Positions 1-6,880 of a DNA stretch of 16,495 nucleotides are shown in pieces. Position 1 is the stretch's first letter; every line of letters begins with the position of its first letter. The notes under the pieces were generated by a model. That model ran no database searches and was not told the origin of the DNA. It was given only the letters and a program-made list of their open reading frames with translations. The translations under genes and the position numbers were made by a program. The DNA lies in contig JBPBQS010000169.1 of the NCBI GenBank assembly GCA_050920955.1, forward strand, positions 1-16,495, written 5' to 3'. This stretch comes from CAXSEF01 sp050920955 (GTDB lineage: Bacteria > Pseudomonadota > Alphaproteobacteria > Acetobacterales > Acetobacteraceae).

Positions 1-3
1 GCA

Positions 4-126
4 GCAAGCAAGGTCGAGGCTCCGCCTCGAACTCCGCCAAAGGCTGCGCCCTTGGAACGCGCCCCTTAAGTCAAGGGATCGAAGGGTCCTCGGACCCTTT
101 GCGGGTCCAGGGCTGAGCTCTGGCCT
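4..126 (+). repeat. Intergenic modular hairpin repeat, copy R1 (forward)
   Basis: First of seven related copies. It starts AGCAAGCAAGG and contains four hairpins: TCGAGGC/GCCTCGA (14-30), CCAAAGGC/GCCCTTGG with one mismatch (37-55), AAGGGTCC/GGACCCTT (82-99) and CCAGGGCT/AGCTCTGG with one mismatch (107-123). The core CCCCTTAAGTCAAGGG lies at 62-77. The right end runs directly into the stop codon of the 86-residue gene (127-129). The left neighbour is outside the window. Confidence 0.9.
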
Positions 127-387
127 TCACCCGAACGGGTTGCGCACCGTCTTCGTGGGCTCCGCCTTCGCCGCCGGCGCGTGCTGCGGCAGCGCCGGGT
201 CCCCCGACAGCGCCTTCACCACGTCGCCCAGCAACGCCAGCAGCGCCTGCGCCTGCGCCAACCCCGCCTTGTCGCGCGTGATCTCCCCCTCGCCGTAGAG
301 CGCAATCCGGTCCCGCCCGTTCTCGGCGGTGAGCCCGGCTACCGTGGTCGAGGCGGTGTCGTCGGCGAACGGGGCGAAGGCGGTCAT
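127..387 (-). CDS. Small conserved-looking hypothetical protein, 86 aa
   Basis: I do not recognise a named family. The 86-residue product begins MTAFAPFADD, has a central stretch ending in DRIALYGEGEITRDKAG, then an Ala/Leu-rich probable helix (about 43-60) and a Pro/Ala-rich tail ending VRNPFG. There is no signal peptide or membrane segment, so it should be cytoplasmic. Its ATG overlaps the stop codon of the upstream endonuclease gene (ATGA at 384-387), implying translational coupling in one transcript. Repeat R1 abuts its stop codon. An inhibitor or accessory role for the nuclease is conceivable but is only guessed from the overlap; the nuclease is exported and this protein is not, which argues against simple immunity. 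Confidence 0.75.
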   Translation of the reverse strand: MTAFAPFADDTASTTVAGLTAENGRDRIALYGEGEITRDKAGLAQAQALLALLGDVVKALSGDPALPQHAPAAKAEPTKTVRNPFG

Positions 388-1232
388 GGGCTGCTCCTCG
401 GCTTGCGCCGGCTGCGCCCCGGCTTCGGCAGGGCGATCGCGTTGATCCTGGCATCGGCCGACAGCGAGGGGAACGGGTCGAAGCCGATCCGCGCGCTCAG
501 CTGCGCGATCGACACCACCCGGCAGCGCGACGGATCGCGGTTCGCGCACACGTACGCCGCCGCCCCCACCCCCGGCTCCAGCACCGCCTTGAACACCGCC
601 GACGGCACCAGCTCCCCCGCCGGCAGCGACCGCAGGTCCTTCCCGAAGAACACCGGCCCCGTCACGACGTAGACCCCCCCGTCCTGCGTCTCGGCGAGCC
701 TGCGCACGGCCGCCTCGATCCTGCTCCAAAGCCCGCGGTTCAGCTTGGGCGCCTGCGGCACGATGTTGGCCATGCTGAAGCTGGCGTGCTGGCTCTCCTC
801 GTCCGCCATGTCGCCCGACGGCGTCATGTGCCCGCGATCGAACCCGGAGCGCACGTAGTCCTCCGGCTCCGCCCGGTCCGCCTCCGGCAGCGCCTCCTCC
901 GCATGGAACGCGTCCACCCGCTCGAGCCCGCGCGCGCCCTCCACGCTGGCCGGCGTGGGATGCTCGGCCGACCACACCGGCCCGCGCGACACCCCCGACG
1001 CCAGCACCGCATACGCCCCGAAGCACAGCGCATGGCTCCGCACCGCCAGCCGCTGGTTGATCAGCGCCGGCGGCCTCCCCCCGGCGAACACCGCATCGCA
1101 CGGCGCCGCGAGGGCCGGCGCCACGACCACGCACAGCAGCGCGCACCCGGCGACCGCGGCGCGCGCCACGAACCCCGCCGCCCGCGACCTGCGGAGCACT
1201 CCCGACCCGACCCGAACCCTGTCCTGAACCAT
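384..1232 (-). CDS. Secreted DNA/RNA non-specific endonuclease (NUC1/Serratia nuclease superfamily)
   Basis: Product of 282 residues. Residues 1-42 form a signal peptide: a basic segment with RRSRAA, a hydrophobic run ending APALA, then a likely cleavage before APC. The catalytic beta-beta-alpha-metal motif is DRGHMTPSGDM at 132-142, with His135 as the general base, followed by the conserved block with NIVPQAPKLNRGLW (157-170). Asn157 and Asn166 lie at the positions that family members use for metal binding and fold. The protein is therefore expected to cleave DNA and RNA in the periplasm or outside the cell, with a divalent metal. The frame stays open upstream to 1415, but that extension runs through T-rich hairpins. 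The ATG at 1232 sits directly before the signal peptide and is preferred, although its ribosome site (AGGG) is weak. The C-terminus is basic (KPGRSRRKPRSSP). Confidence 0.88.
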   Translation of the reverse strand: MVQDRVRVGSGVLRRSRAAGFVARAAVAGCALLCVVVAPALAAPCDAVFAGGRPPALINQRLAVRSHALCFGAYAVLASGVSRGPVWSAEHPTPASVEGARGLERVDAFHAEEALPEADRAEPEDYVRSGFDRGHMTPSGDMADEESQHASFSMANIVPQAPKLNRGLWSRIEAAVRRLAETQDGGVYVVTGPVFFGKDLRSLPAGELVPSAVFKAVLEPGVGAAAYVCANRDPSRCRVVSIAQLSARIGFDPFPSLSADARINAIALPKPGRSRRKPRSSP

Positions 1233-1248
1233 GCACCCTGCCACGCCA

Positions 1249-1293
1249 AAGGAAGAAAGAGTGTTCTTTCTTGAAAGAAAGAACCAAAGAACT
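1249..1293 (-). repeat. T-rich hairpin element, copy A
   Basis: Read on the minus strand the element contains GTTCTTTCTT-TC-AAGAAAGAAC (1263-1284), a perfect 10-bp stem with a 2-base loop, followed by a pyrimidine-rich tail (CTCTTTCTTCC). It stands downstream of mutM and upstream of the endonuclease. A similar element lies at 1344-1392 in the opposite orientation. Both share the order AAAGT..TTT, hairpin, CTTTCTTCC. It is much more A/T-rich than its surroundings. Confidence 0.75.
1252..1284 (-). terminator. Possible intrinsic terminator of mutM
   Basis: On the minus strand the perfect stem at 1263-1284 is followed by a T/C-rich run. It is 148 bp after the mutM stop, before the endonuclease start. 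The stem is A/T-rich rather than G/C-rich and the tail is not pure T, so termination is only plausible. Confidence 0.3.
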
Positions 1294-1343
1294 TCTGCCC
1301 ATTGGGCCTCAGGCCAGCCGGGCGGCACCGGAGCCAAACGGAC

Positions 1344-1392
1344 AAAGTCTTTTTGCTTCTTTTTCTTCCGAAAAAGAAGGCCTTGCTTTCTT
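1344..1392 (+). repeat. T-rich hairpin element, copy B
   Basis: Plus-strand copy of the element at 1249-1293, inverted relative to it. It has CTTCTTTTTC-TTCC-GAAAAAGAAG (1356-1379), a perfect 10-bp stem, preceded by AAAGTCTTTTTG and followed by GCCTTGCTTTCTTCC. Between the two copies are small palindromes: GCCC-ATT-GGGC (1297-1307) and GGCCT-C-AGGCC (1305-1315). From memory, similar T-rich hairpins are common between genes of acetic acid bacteria; I could not check this. Confidence 0.75.
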
Positions 1393-1431
1393 CCCTTTCC
1401 GTGCAAACCCCTCACCGGCTCCAGGCAACGC

Positions 1432-2271
1432 TCACGTCTGCACCCGCGGGCAGAAGAACGTCGAGCGCGCCGACTGCACCACGCGCTGCACGCCGCCGCA
1501 CTTCGGCATTCCCGGGCAGCGCTCGCAGGGCTCCCCCTCGCGCCCGTAGACCTTCCACGCGTTCTGGAACCACCCCAGCTCGCCGTCGGGCTGCACGTAG
1601 TCGCGCAGCGAGGACCCCCCCGCCGCGATCGCCTCCCCCAGCACCGCCCGGATCGCGTCGACGAGCCGCCCCGCCCGCGCGCCCGGCACCGTCATCGCGA
1701 GCCGGGTCGGCGACACGCCCGCGCGGAACAGCGCCTCGCACACGTAGATGTTGCCGAGCCCCGCCACCAGCCGCTGGTCGAGCAGCGCCGCCTTGATCGA
1801 CGTCCGCCGCCCCCGCAGCCGCTCCGACAGCACCTCGGCATCGAACCCCGGCTCCAGCGGTTCCGGCCCCAGCGCCGCGAGCAGCCTGTGCCCGTCCTCC
1901 GCCTCCGTTCGCACGAGATCGAGCGACCCGAACCGCCTGGGATCGACGAACCCCACGCGCCACCCGTCGTCCGTCTCGATCACCAGGTGCTCGTGCCGCC
2001 CGGGCGCATCCGGCTCCGAGCGGTCCACGTTCATCCGCCCCGACATCCCCAGGTGGACGAGCACGCTGTCCCCCCCGTCGAGCCGCATGAGGATGTACTT
2101 CCCCCGCCTGCGGAACCCCTCGACCCGCGCCCCGCACAGCCTGCTCGCCAGCCCCGGCGGCACCGCCCAGCGCAGGTCCGGCCGGTGCACGGCGGCGCGC
2201 GCGATCAGGCGCCCCTCCAGCCTGGCGCGCAGCCCGCGCATCACTGTCTCGACTTCTGGGAGTTCCGGCAT
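1432..2271 (-). CDS. mutM: Formamidopyrimidine-DNA glycosylase (Fpg/MutM)
   Basis: Bifunctional base-excision repair enzyme that removes 8-oxoguanine and ring-opened purines and nicks the abasic site. Length 279 aa, normal for the family. The N-terminus MPELPEVETV supplies the catalytic Pro2 and Glu3. Lys58 (RRRGKYIL) matches the conserved Lys57 of E. coli numbering. VDPRRFG (109-115) and the helix-two-turn-helix segment with GLGNIYVCEALF (171-182) contact DNA. The C-terminal zinc finger is unusual: cysteines at 249, 252, 258 and 274 are present, but the last position of the usual CPxCQ ending is Val277 (CPRVQT), and the spacing differs from C-x2-C-x16-C-x2-C. Cys258 may be the replacement ligand. 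The gene is divergent from ubiE, with 30 bp between start codons, an arrangement I associate with alphaproteobacteria. Confidence 0.95.
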   Translation of the reverse strand: MPELPEVETVMRGLRARLEGRLIARAAVHRPDLRWAVPPGLASRLCGARVEGFRRRGKYILMRLDGGDSVLVHLGMSGRMNVDRSEPDAPGRHEHLVIETDDGWRVGFVDPRRFGSLDLVRTEAEDGHRLLAALGPEPLEPGFDAEVLSERLRGRRTSIKAALLDQRLVAGLGNIYVCEALFRAGVSPTRLAMTVPGARAGRLVDAIRAVLGEAIAAGGSSLRDYVQPDGELGWFQNAWKVYGREGEPCERCPGMPKCGGVQRVVQSARSTFFCPRVQT

Positions 2272-2301
2272 GGCGCACCGCTACGCTATGTTGCCCCCGT
2301 G
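2272..2301. promoter_or_regulatory. Very short divergent control region, mutM/ubiE
   Basis: Only 30 bp separate the mutM ATG (2271, minus) and the ubiE ATG (2302, plus). A TATGTT hexamer at 2287-2292 could be a -10 box for ubiE; it would put the transcript start only a few bases before the ATG. No convincing -35 is visible (TTCCGG at 2263-2268 is weak). Each promoter must overlap the other gene's 5' end. Confidence 0.35.
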
Positions 2302-3081
2302 ATGAACCCCCCCTCCGCCCACCCCCCCTCGCCCGGCGCCCCGCCCGCGCCGGACACCGCCGACTTCGGCTACCGCAGCGTCCCGCGCGACGCGAAGAAG
2401 CCCATGGTCCGCGCCGTGTTCGACAGCGTCGCCAGCCGCTACGACGTGATGAACGACCTGATGTCGCTCGGCGTGCACCGCGTCTGGAAGTCCGCCTTCG
2501 CCACCCAGCTCCGCCCCACCCCCCGCCACACCCTGCTCGACCTGGCCGGCGGCACCGGCGACATCGCCTTCGGCTGGCGCGCCCGCGGCGGCGGCCCCGC
2601 GATCCTCTCCGACATCAACGCCGCGATGCTCTCCGTCGGCCGCGACCGCGCCGGCGCCCAGAACATCGACGGCATCCGCTTCCTCGTCGCCGACGCCGAG
2701 ATGCTCCCCCTGCCGTCGTGCAGCGTCGACGTCGTGTCCATGGCCTTCGGCCTGCGCAACTGCACCGACAAGGACGCCGTCCTGCGCGAGGCCCGCCGCG
2801 TCCTCAAGCCCGGCGGCCGCTTCCTCTGCCTGGAGTTCTCCCGCGTCCAGGTCGCAGCCCTCGCCCCGGTCTACGACGCCTGGTCCTTCGGCGTGCTGCC
2901 CCGCCTCGGCGCGATGGTCGCCGGCGACGCCGACAGCTACCGCTACCTCGCCGAGAGCATCCGCACCTTCCCCGACCAGGAAACCCTCGCGGGGATGATG
3001 CGCACCGCCGGCCTCGCCCGCGTCGAGGTCCGCAACCTCTCGGGCGGCATCGCCGCGATCCACTCCGGCTGGCGGCTGTGA
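2302..3081 (+). CDS. ubiE: Ubiquinone/menaquinone C-methyltransferase UbiE
   Basis: SAM-dependent C-methyltransferase acting on the benzoquinol ring late in ubiquinone synthesis (and on demethylmenaquinol where present). Product is 259 aa. Residues 1-20 are a Pro-rich leader. The family signature follows: FGYRSVP (22-28), VFDSVASRYDVMNDLMSLGVHRVWK (39-63), SAM-binding motif I LDLAGGTGD (79-87), acidic SDIN (103-106), then the block FGLRNCTDKDAV (149-160) and LKPGGRFLCLEFS (168-180). The C-terminus RNLSGGIAAIHSGWRL (244-259) is the typical ending. The open frame extends far upstream through mutM antisense, but ATG 2302 gives the normal protein length. There is no clear Shine-Dalgarno site. Repeat R2 begins at the stop codon. 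In relatives ubiB usually follows; it is absent here. Confidence 0.95.
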   Translation: MNPPSAHPPSPGAPPAPDTADFGYRSVPRDAKKPMVRAVFDSVASRYDVMNDLMSLGVHRVWKSAFATQLRPTPRHTLLDLAGGTGDIAFGWRARGGGPAILSDINAAMLSVGRDRAGAQNIDGIRFLVADAEMLPLPSCSVDVVSMAFGLRNCTDKDAVLREARRVLKPGGRFLCLEFSRVQVAALAPVYDAWSFGVLPRLGAMVAGDADSYRYLAESIRTFPDQETLAGMMRTAGLARVEVRNLSGGIAAIHSGWRL

Positions 3082-3212
3082 AGCAAGGAAGGCCAAAGGC
3101 TCCGCCTCTGGACTCTGCCAAAGGCTGCGCCCTTGGAACGCCTCCCTTAAGTAAAGGGATCAAAGGGTCCTCGGACCCTTTGCGGGTATGGGCAGAGCCC
3201 ATGCTTCCTTGC
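3082..3212 (+). repeat. Intergenic modular hairpin repeat, copy R2 (forward)
   Basis: It starts AGCAAGGAAGG, one base after the last complete codon of ubiE's stop region, and ends GCTTCCTTGC just before the coaBC GTG. Hairpins: CCAAAGGC/GCCTCTGG with one mismatch (3093-3111), CCAAAGGC/GCCCTTGG with one mismatch (3118-3136), AAAGGGTCC/GGACCCTTT perfect (3162-3181), ATGGGC/GCCCAT perfect (3188-3202). Core CCCTTAAGTAAAGGG at 3144-3158. It occupies the position where ubiB is expected. Confidence 0.92.
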
Positions 3213-3214
3213 CC

Positions 3215-4411
3215 GTGACGCCCCCCCGCGTCCTCCTGATCGTCTCCGGCGGGATCGCCGCCTACAAGTCCCTCGAGCTGGTCCGCCTGCTCGCGAAGTC
3301 CGGCATCGCCGTGCGCTGCGTGCTGACCGACGCCGGCGCCCGCTTCGTGACCGCGCTGAGCCTGCAGGCCCTGACCGGCGAGCGCGTCCACACCGACCTC
3401 TGGTCGCTCACCGACGAGAGCGAGATGGGCCACATCGAGCTGTCTCGCTCCGCCGACCTGGTCGTGGTCGCCCCCGCCTCGGCCGACATCCTCGCCCGCA
3501 TGGCCGCCGGCCTCGCCTCCGACCTCGCCACCACGCTCCTGCTCGCGACCGACACGCCCGTCCTCGTCGCCCCCGCGATGAACGTCCGCATGTGGACCCA
3601 CCCCGCGACGATCGCGAACCTGGCCACCCTCGCCGCCCGCGGCGTCACCGTCATTGGCCCCGACGTCGGCGTGATGGCCTGCAACGAGACCGGCCCCGGC
3701 CGCCTCGCCGAGCCCCCCGCGATCCTCGCCGCGATCCAGGCCCTGCTCGCCCCCCCGCAGCCCCTGTCCGGTCGCCACGCCCTCGTCACCGCCGGCCCCA
3801 CGCACGAGCCCATCGACCCCGTCCGCTACCTCGCCAACCGCAGCAGCGGCCTGCAGGGCTACGCCATCGCCGCCGCCCTCGCGTCCCTCGGCGCCCGCGT
3901 GACCCTGGTGAGCGGCCCCACCGCCCTCCCCGACCCGCCCGGCGTGTCCACGCGCCGCGTCGAATCCGCCCGCGAGATGCTCGCCGCCTGCGAGGCCGCG
4001 CTGCCCGCCGACATCGCCGTATGCGCCGCCGCCGTGGCCGACTGGCGCGCCGCCGACCCCGCCCCCCACAAGATGAAGAAGACCCCCGACACCGCCCCCC
4101 CAACCCTGACGCTGGTCGCCAACCCCGACATCCTGGCGACCCTGTCCCACCCCGGCTCCGCCCGCCCCCGCCTCGTCGTGGGCTTCGCCGCCGAAACCGA
4201 GAACCTCGCCGCCAACGCCACCGCCAAGCGCACCCGCAAGGGCTGCGACTGGATCGTGGCCAACGACGTGGGCGCGCACACCGGCACCATGGGCGGCGAC
4301 AGCAACACGGTGCTCCTCCTCACCCCCGTCGGCACGGAGTCCTGGGACCGCATGCCCAAGACCGCCGTCGCCCGCCGCCTCGCCCAGCGCATCGCCGACT
4401 CCCTCGCCTGA
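3215..4411 (+). CDS. coaBC: Bifunctional phosphopantothenoylcysteine decarboxylase / phosphopantothenate-cysteine ligase
   Basis: Makes 4'-phosphopantetheine in coenzyme A synthesis: the CoaB half joins phosphopantothenate to cysteine and the CoaC half (FMN-dependent) decarboxylates the product. Using GTG 3215 the protein has 398 aa. CoaC motifs: VSGGIAAYK near the N-terminus, catalytic His73 in MGHIELSRSAD, PAMNVRMW (120-127) and MACNETGPGRLAEP with catalytic Cys156. CoaB motifs: VTAGPTHEPIDPVRYLANRSSG (from about 191), KMKK (286-289) and CDWIVANDV. Start: the in-frame ATG at 3188 lies inside the stem of a repeat hairpin (R2) and would add nine repeat-encoded residues, so GTG 3215 is preferred; neither has a good ribosome site. 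The second loop reads SSGLQG where SSGKQG is common, a small departure. dut follows after 62 bp. Confidence 0.94.
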   Translation: MTPPRVLLIVSGGIAAYKSLELVRLLAKSGIAVRCVLTDAGARFVTALSLQALTGERVHTDLWSLTDESEMGHIELSRSADLVVVAPASADILARMAAGLASDLATTLLLATDTPVLVAPAMNVRMWTHPATIANLATLAARGVTVIGPDVGVMACNETGPGRLAEPPAILAAIQALLAPPQPLSGRHALVTAGPTHEPIDPVRYLANRSSGLQGYAIAAALASLGARVTLVSGPTALPDPPGVSTRRVESAREMLAACEAALPADIAVCAAAVADWRAADPAPHKMKKTPDTAPPTLTLVANPDILATLSHPGSARPRLVVGFAAETENLAANATAKRTRKGCDWIVANDVGAHTGTMGGDSNTVLLLTPVGTESWDRMPKTAVARRLAQRIADSLA

Positions 4412-4457
4412 GCCCCTGGCCCGCCCGCCCCCGCCGTGCGATGCCCGCGCCGAACCC

Positions 4458-4466
4458 AGGGGGAGG
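4458..4466 (+). promoter_or_regulatory. Strong ribosome binding site of dut
   Basis: AGGGGGAGG lies 7 bases before ATG 4474. It decides for that start over the in-frame ATG at 4441, which would place this purine run inside the coding region as a Gly-rich leader. Confidence 0.7.
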
Positions 4467-4473
4467 CGGCCCG

Positions 4474-4938
4474 ATGGCGCCCGAGATCGAGATCACCATC
4501 CTTGACCCCCGCCTCCACGACTGGGGCCTGCCGCAGCGCCAGTCCGACATGGCCGCCGCGATCGACCTGCACGCCTGCCTCGACGCCCCCCTGGTCCTGC
4601 CCCCCGGCTCTCCCCCCGTCCTGGTCCCCGCCGGCTTCGCGATGCACATCGCCGACCCCGGCGTCGCCGCCCTGATCCTGCCGCGCTCCGGCGCCGGCCA
4701 CCGCCGCGGCCTGGTCCTCGGCAACCTGGTCGGCCTGATCGACCCCGACTACACCGGCCCGCTGATGGTCAGCGCCTGGAACCGCAACGCCCCCGGCGGC
4801 GAGACCGTGACCATCGAGCCTGGCGAACGCCTCGCCCAGCTCGTCTTCGTCCCCGTGCTCCACCCCACCCTGCGCGTGGTCGACACGTTCTCCGAACTCA
4901 CCAAGCGCGGCACCGCAGGCTTTGGCTCCACCGGGTAA
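4474..4938 (+). CDS. dut: Deoxyuridine 5'-triphosphate nucleotidohydrolase (dUTPase)
   Basis: Homotrimeric enzyme that hydrolyses dUTP to dUMP and pyrophosphate, keeping uracil out of DNA and supplying dUMP for thymidylate. The product has 154 aa, normal size. All five motifs are visible: I, SDMAAAIDLHA (24-34; the usual AGxDL reads AAIDL here); II, LPRSGAGHRRGLVLGN (69-84); III, GLIDPDYTGPLMVSAWNR (87-104) with catalytic Asp90; IV, PGERLAQLVFVPV (116-128); V, RGTAGFGSTG (145-154), the C-terminal arm that closes over the substrate. The start is set by the strong Shine-Dalgarno site at 4458-4466. It is probably co-transcribed with coaBC. Repeat R3 begins one base after the stop. Confidence 0.96.
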   Translation: MAPEIEITILDPRLHDWGLPQRQSDMAAAIDLHACLDAPLVLPPGSPPVLVPAGFAMHIADPGVAALILPRSGAGHRRGLVLGNLVGLIDPDYTGPLMVSAWNRNAPGGETVTIEPGERLAQLVFVPVLHPTLRVVDTFSELTKRGTAGFGSTG

Positions 4939-4939
4939 C

Positions 4940-5063
4940 AAGCAAGCATGGGCTCCGCCCAAACCCGCCAGGGGCGAGCCGCCCCTGGACCGGCCTCCTA
5001 AGTAAAGCCAGTCCAGGGCGGCTCGCCCTGGCGGAGTTTGAGGCAGCGCCTCAACCTTGCTTC
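4940..5063 (-). repeat. Intergenic modular hairpin repeat, copy R3 (reverse)
   Basis: It starts one base after the dut stop codon. Module order is the reverse of R1/R2: TGGGC/GCCCA (4949-4961), CCAGGGGC/GCCCCTGG (4968-4987), core CTCCTAAGTAAAG, CCAGGGC/GCCCTGG, TTGAGGC/GCCTCAA (5038-5054), ending CCTTGCTTC. The core keeps the TAAGTAAAG orientation of R2 although the flanking modules are inverted. The stretch 5064-5142 before the permease shows nothing recognisable beyond a weak ribosome site. Confidence 0.9.
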
Positions 5064-5142
5064 ACCGAACTGCCACGCGCCCCCGCCGTGACAGCCCGCC
5101 ACCGTCCGGGCTAAGTCCCCCCGACCCACGCAGGCGGCGCCC

Positions 5143-6873
5143 ATGTCCGACACGACCTTCCCCGCCTTCGCCTCGGTGCGCCGGCTCCCCAACCTGCTCG
5201 ACATCGCCGCGATGATCGTGATCGCCGCCGGCATCATCGCGCTCGCGACCTCCGCGCGCCACACCTTCGGCCCGCTGGACGCGCCCGAGGCGACGGTGAT
5301 CCACCTCGACCCGTCCTACCTCCCCGCCTACGCGCTCCGCACCACCCTGCGCATGTTCGCCGCACTCGCGTGCTCGCTGCTCTTCACCTTCACCTACGCG
5401 ACCTGGGCCGCGAAGAGCCGCCGCGCCGGCCTCCTCCTGGTCCCGTTGCTCGATATCCTGCAGTCCGTGCCGATCCTGGGCTTCCTGAGCTTCACGGTCG
5501 TGTTCTTCATGAGCCTGTTCCCCGGCCGCGTGCTGGGCGCCGAGGTCGCGGTGATCTTCGCAATCTTCACCAGCCAGGCCTGGAACATGGCCTTCTCCCT
5601 CTACCAGTCGCTGACCACCCTGCCCGCCGACCTCGACGAGGCCTGCCGCGGCTTCCGCCTCTCCACGTGGCAGCGCTTCTGGCGCCTGGAGGTGCCCTTC
5701 GCCATGCCCGGCCTGGTGTGGAACACCATGCTGTCCCTTTCCGGCGGCTGGTTCATGGTCGTCGCCTCCGAGGCGATCAGCGTCGGCAACACCACCTTCA
5801 AGCTCCCCGGCATCGGCTCCTACGTCGCGACCGCGCTGGACGAGCGCGACATCCGCGCCGTCGGCTACGCGATCCTCGCCATGCTCGTGGTGATCCTGGC
5901 CTACGACCAGCTCCTGTTCCGCCCCCTCGTCGCCTGGTCCGCCAAGTTCCGCGTCGAGACCACCCAGGGCGCCACCGCGAAGGACCCCTGGGTCCTGGCC
6001 CTGCTGCGCCGCACGCAGTTCCTGCGCTGGTGCGTCGACCGCTTCGGCGACCTGTTCAACGCCGTCTCCGGCCTTCGCCTGTCCCTCGGCCTCCGCCCGC
6101 GCACCCGCCGCCCCCCCAGCCGCGCCCGCTCTCGCGCGCTCGACACCGCCTGGGTCGCCGGCCTGCTCGCCGTCGTCGCGCTCGCGATGTGGCAGATCGT
6201 CGCCTTCTGCGCCGGCACCCTGAGCCTGGCCGACGTCGGCACCGCGCTCCTGCTCGGCTGCTACACCCTGGCCCGCGTCCTCATCCTGATCGTGCTGGCC
6301 TCGCTGCTGTGGCTTCCGGTCGGCGTCTGGCTCGGCCTGCGCCCGGTCTGGGCCCGCCGCGCGCAGCCGGTGGTGCAGTTCCTCGCCGCCTTCCCCGCCA
6401 ACCTGTTCTTCCCGATCTTCGTCGTCGCCATCGTCCACTTCTCGCTCAACCCGCAGATCTGGCTGACGCCCCTGATGATCCTGGGCACCCAGTGGTACAT
6501 CCTGTTCAACGTGATCGCCGGCGCCGCCGCCTTCCCTGGCGACCTGCAGGAGGTCTCCGCCAACTTCCGCGTCGGCGGCCTGCTGTGGTGGCGCCGCGTC
6601 ATCCTGCCCGGCATCTTCCCGTACTTCGTGACCGGCCTGATCACCGCCTCGGGCGGCGCCTGGAACGCGGCGATCGTCTCCGAGGTCGCGTCCTGGGGCG
6701 ACACGAAGCTGCACGCCAGCGGCCTGGGCTCCTACATCGCCGACGCCACCGCCGCCGGGAACACGCCCCGCGTCGTCCTCGGCGTCGTCGTGATGTCGGG
6801 CTTCGTCGTCCTGTGCAACCGCTTCGCCTGGCGCCCCCTCTACACCTACTCGACCCGCCGGCTGACGCTCTGA
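5143..6873 (+). CDS. ABC transporter permease, two fused transmembrane domains (NitT/TauT-like)
   Basis: Inner-membrane channel protein of 576 aa built from two tandem binding-protein-dependent permease domains. Domain 1 (about 18-265) and domain 2 (about 335-565) are joined by a basic linker (about 266-334) containing RPRTRRPPSRARSR. Each domain has several hydrophobic segments and an EAA-type loop that docks on the ATPase: DLDEACRGFRLSTWQRFW (163-180) and DLQEVSANFRVGGLLWW (467-483). Segments such as GGWFMVVASE and GGAWNAAIVSE repeat at equivalent places, showing internal duplication. The family resembles nitrate/sulfonate/bicarbonate importers, but substrate cannot be told from sequence, and no substrate-binding protein is in the window. 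The ATPase gene follows 172 bp later, with repeat R4 in between. Confidence 0.88.
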   Translation: MSDTTFPAFASVRRLPNLLDIAAMIVIAAGIIALATSARHTFGPLDAPEATVIHLDPSYLPAYALRTTLRMFAALACSLLFTFTYATWAAKSRRAGLLLVPLLDILQSVPILGFLSFTVVFFMSLFPGRVLGAEVAVIFAIFTSQAWNMAFSLYQSLTTLPADLDEACRGFRLSTWQRFWRLEVPFAMPGLVWNTMLSLSGGWFMVVASEAISVGNTTFKLPGIGSYVATALDERDIRAVGYAILAMLVVILAYDQLLFRPLVAWSAKFRVETTQGATAKDPWVLALLRRTQFLRWCVDRFGDLFNAVSGLRLSLGLRPRTRRPPSRARSRALDTAWVAGLLAVVALAMWQIVAFCAGTLSLADVGTALLLGCYTLARVLILIVLASLLWLPVGVWLGLRPVWARRAQPVVQFLAAFPANLFFPIFVVAIVHFSLNPQIWLTPLMILGTQWYILFNVIAGAAAFPGDLQEVSANFRVGGLLWWRRVILPGIFPYFVTGLITASGGAWNAAIVSEVASWGDTKLHASGLGSYIADATAAGNTPRVVLGVVVMSGFVVLCNRFAWRPLYTYSTRRLTL

Positions 6874-6880
6874 CCGGCCG

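Noticed and set aside
1233..1415. N-terminal extension of the endonuclease to 1415
   Set aside because: It would bury the signal peptide 61 residues inside the protein and run through both T-rich hairpins.
1231..2301. Upstream in-frame extension of ubiE through the mutM antisense strand
   Set aside because: The extension has no domain, is Arg/Pro-rich and overlaps mutM; ubiE has normal length from 2302.
3592..4440. Long frame leading into dut through coaBC in another frame
   Set aside because: It is a shadow of coaBC; dut motifs and a strong ribosome site fix the start at 4474.
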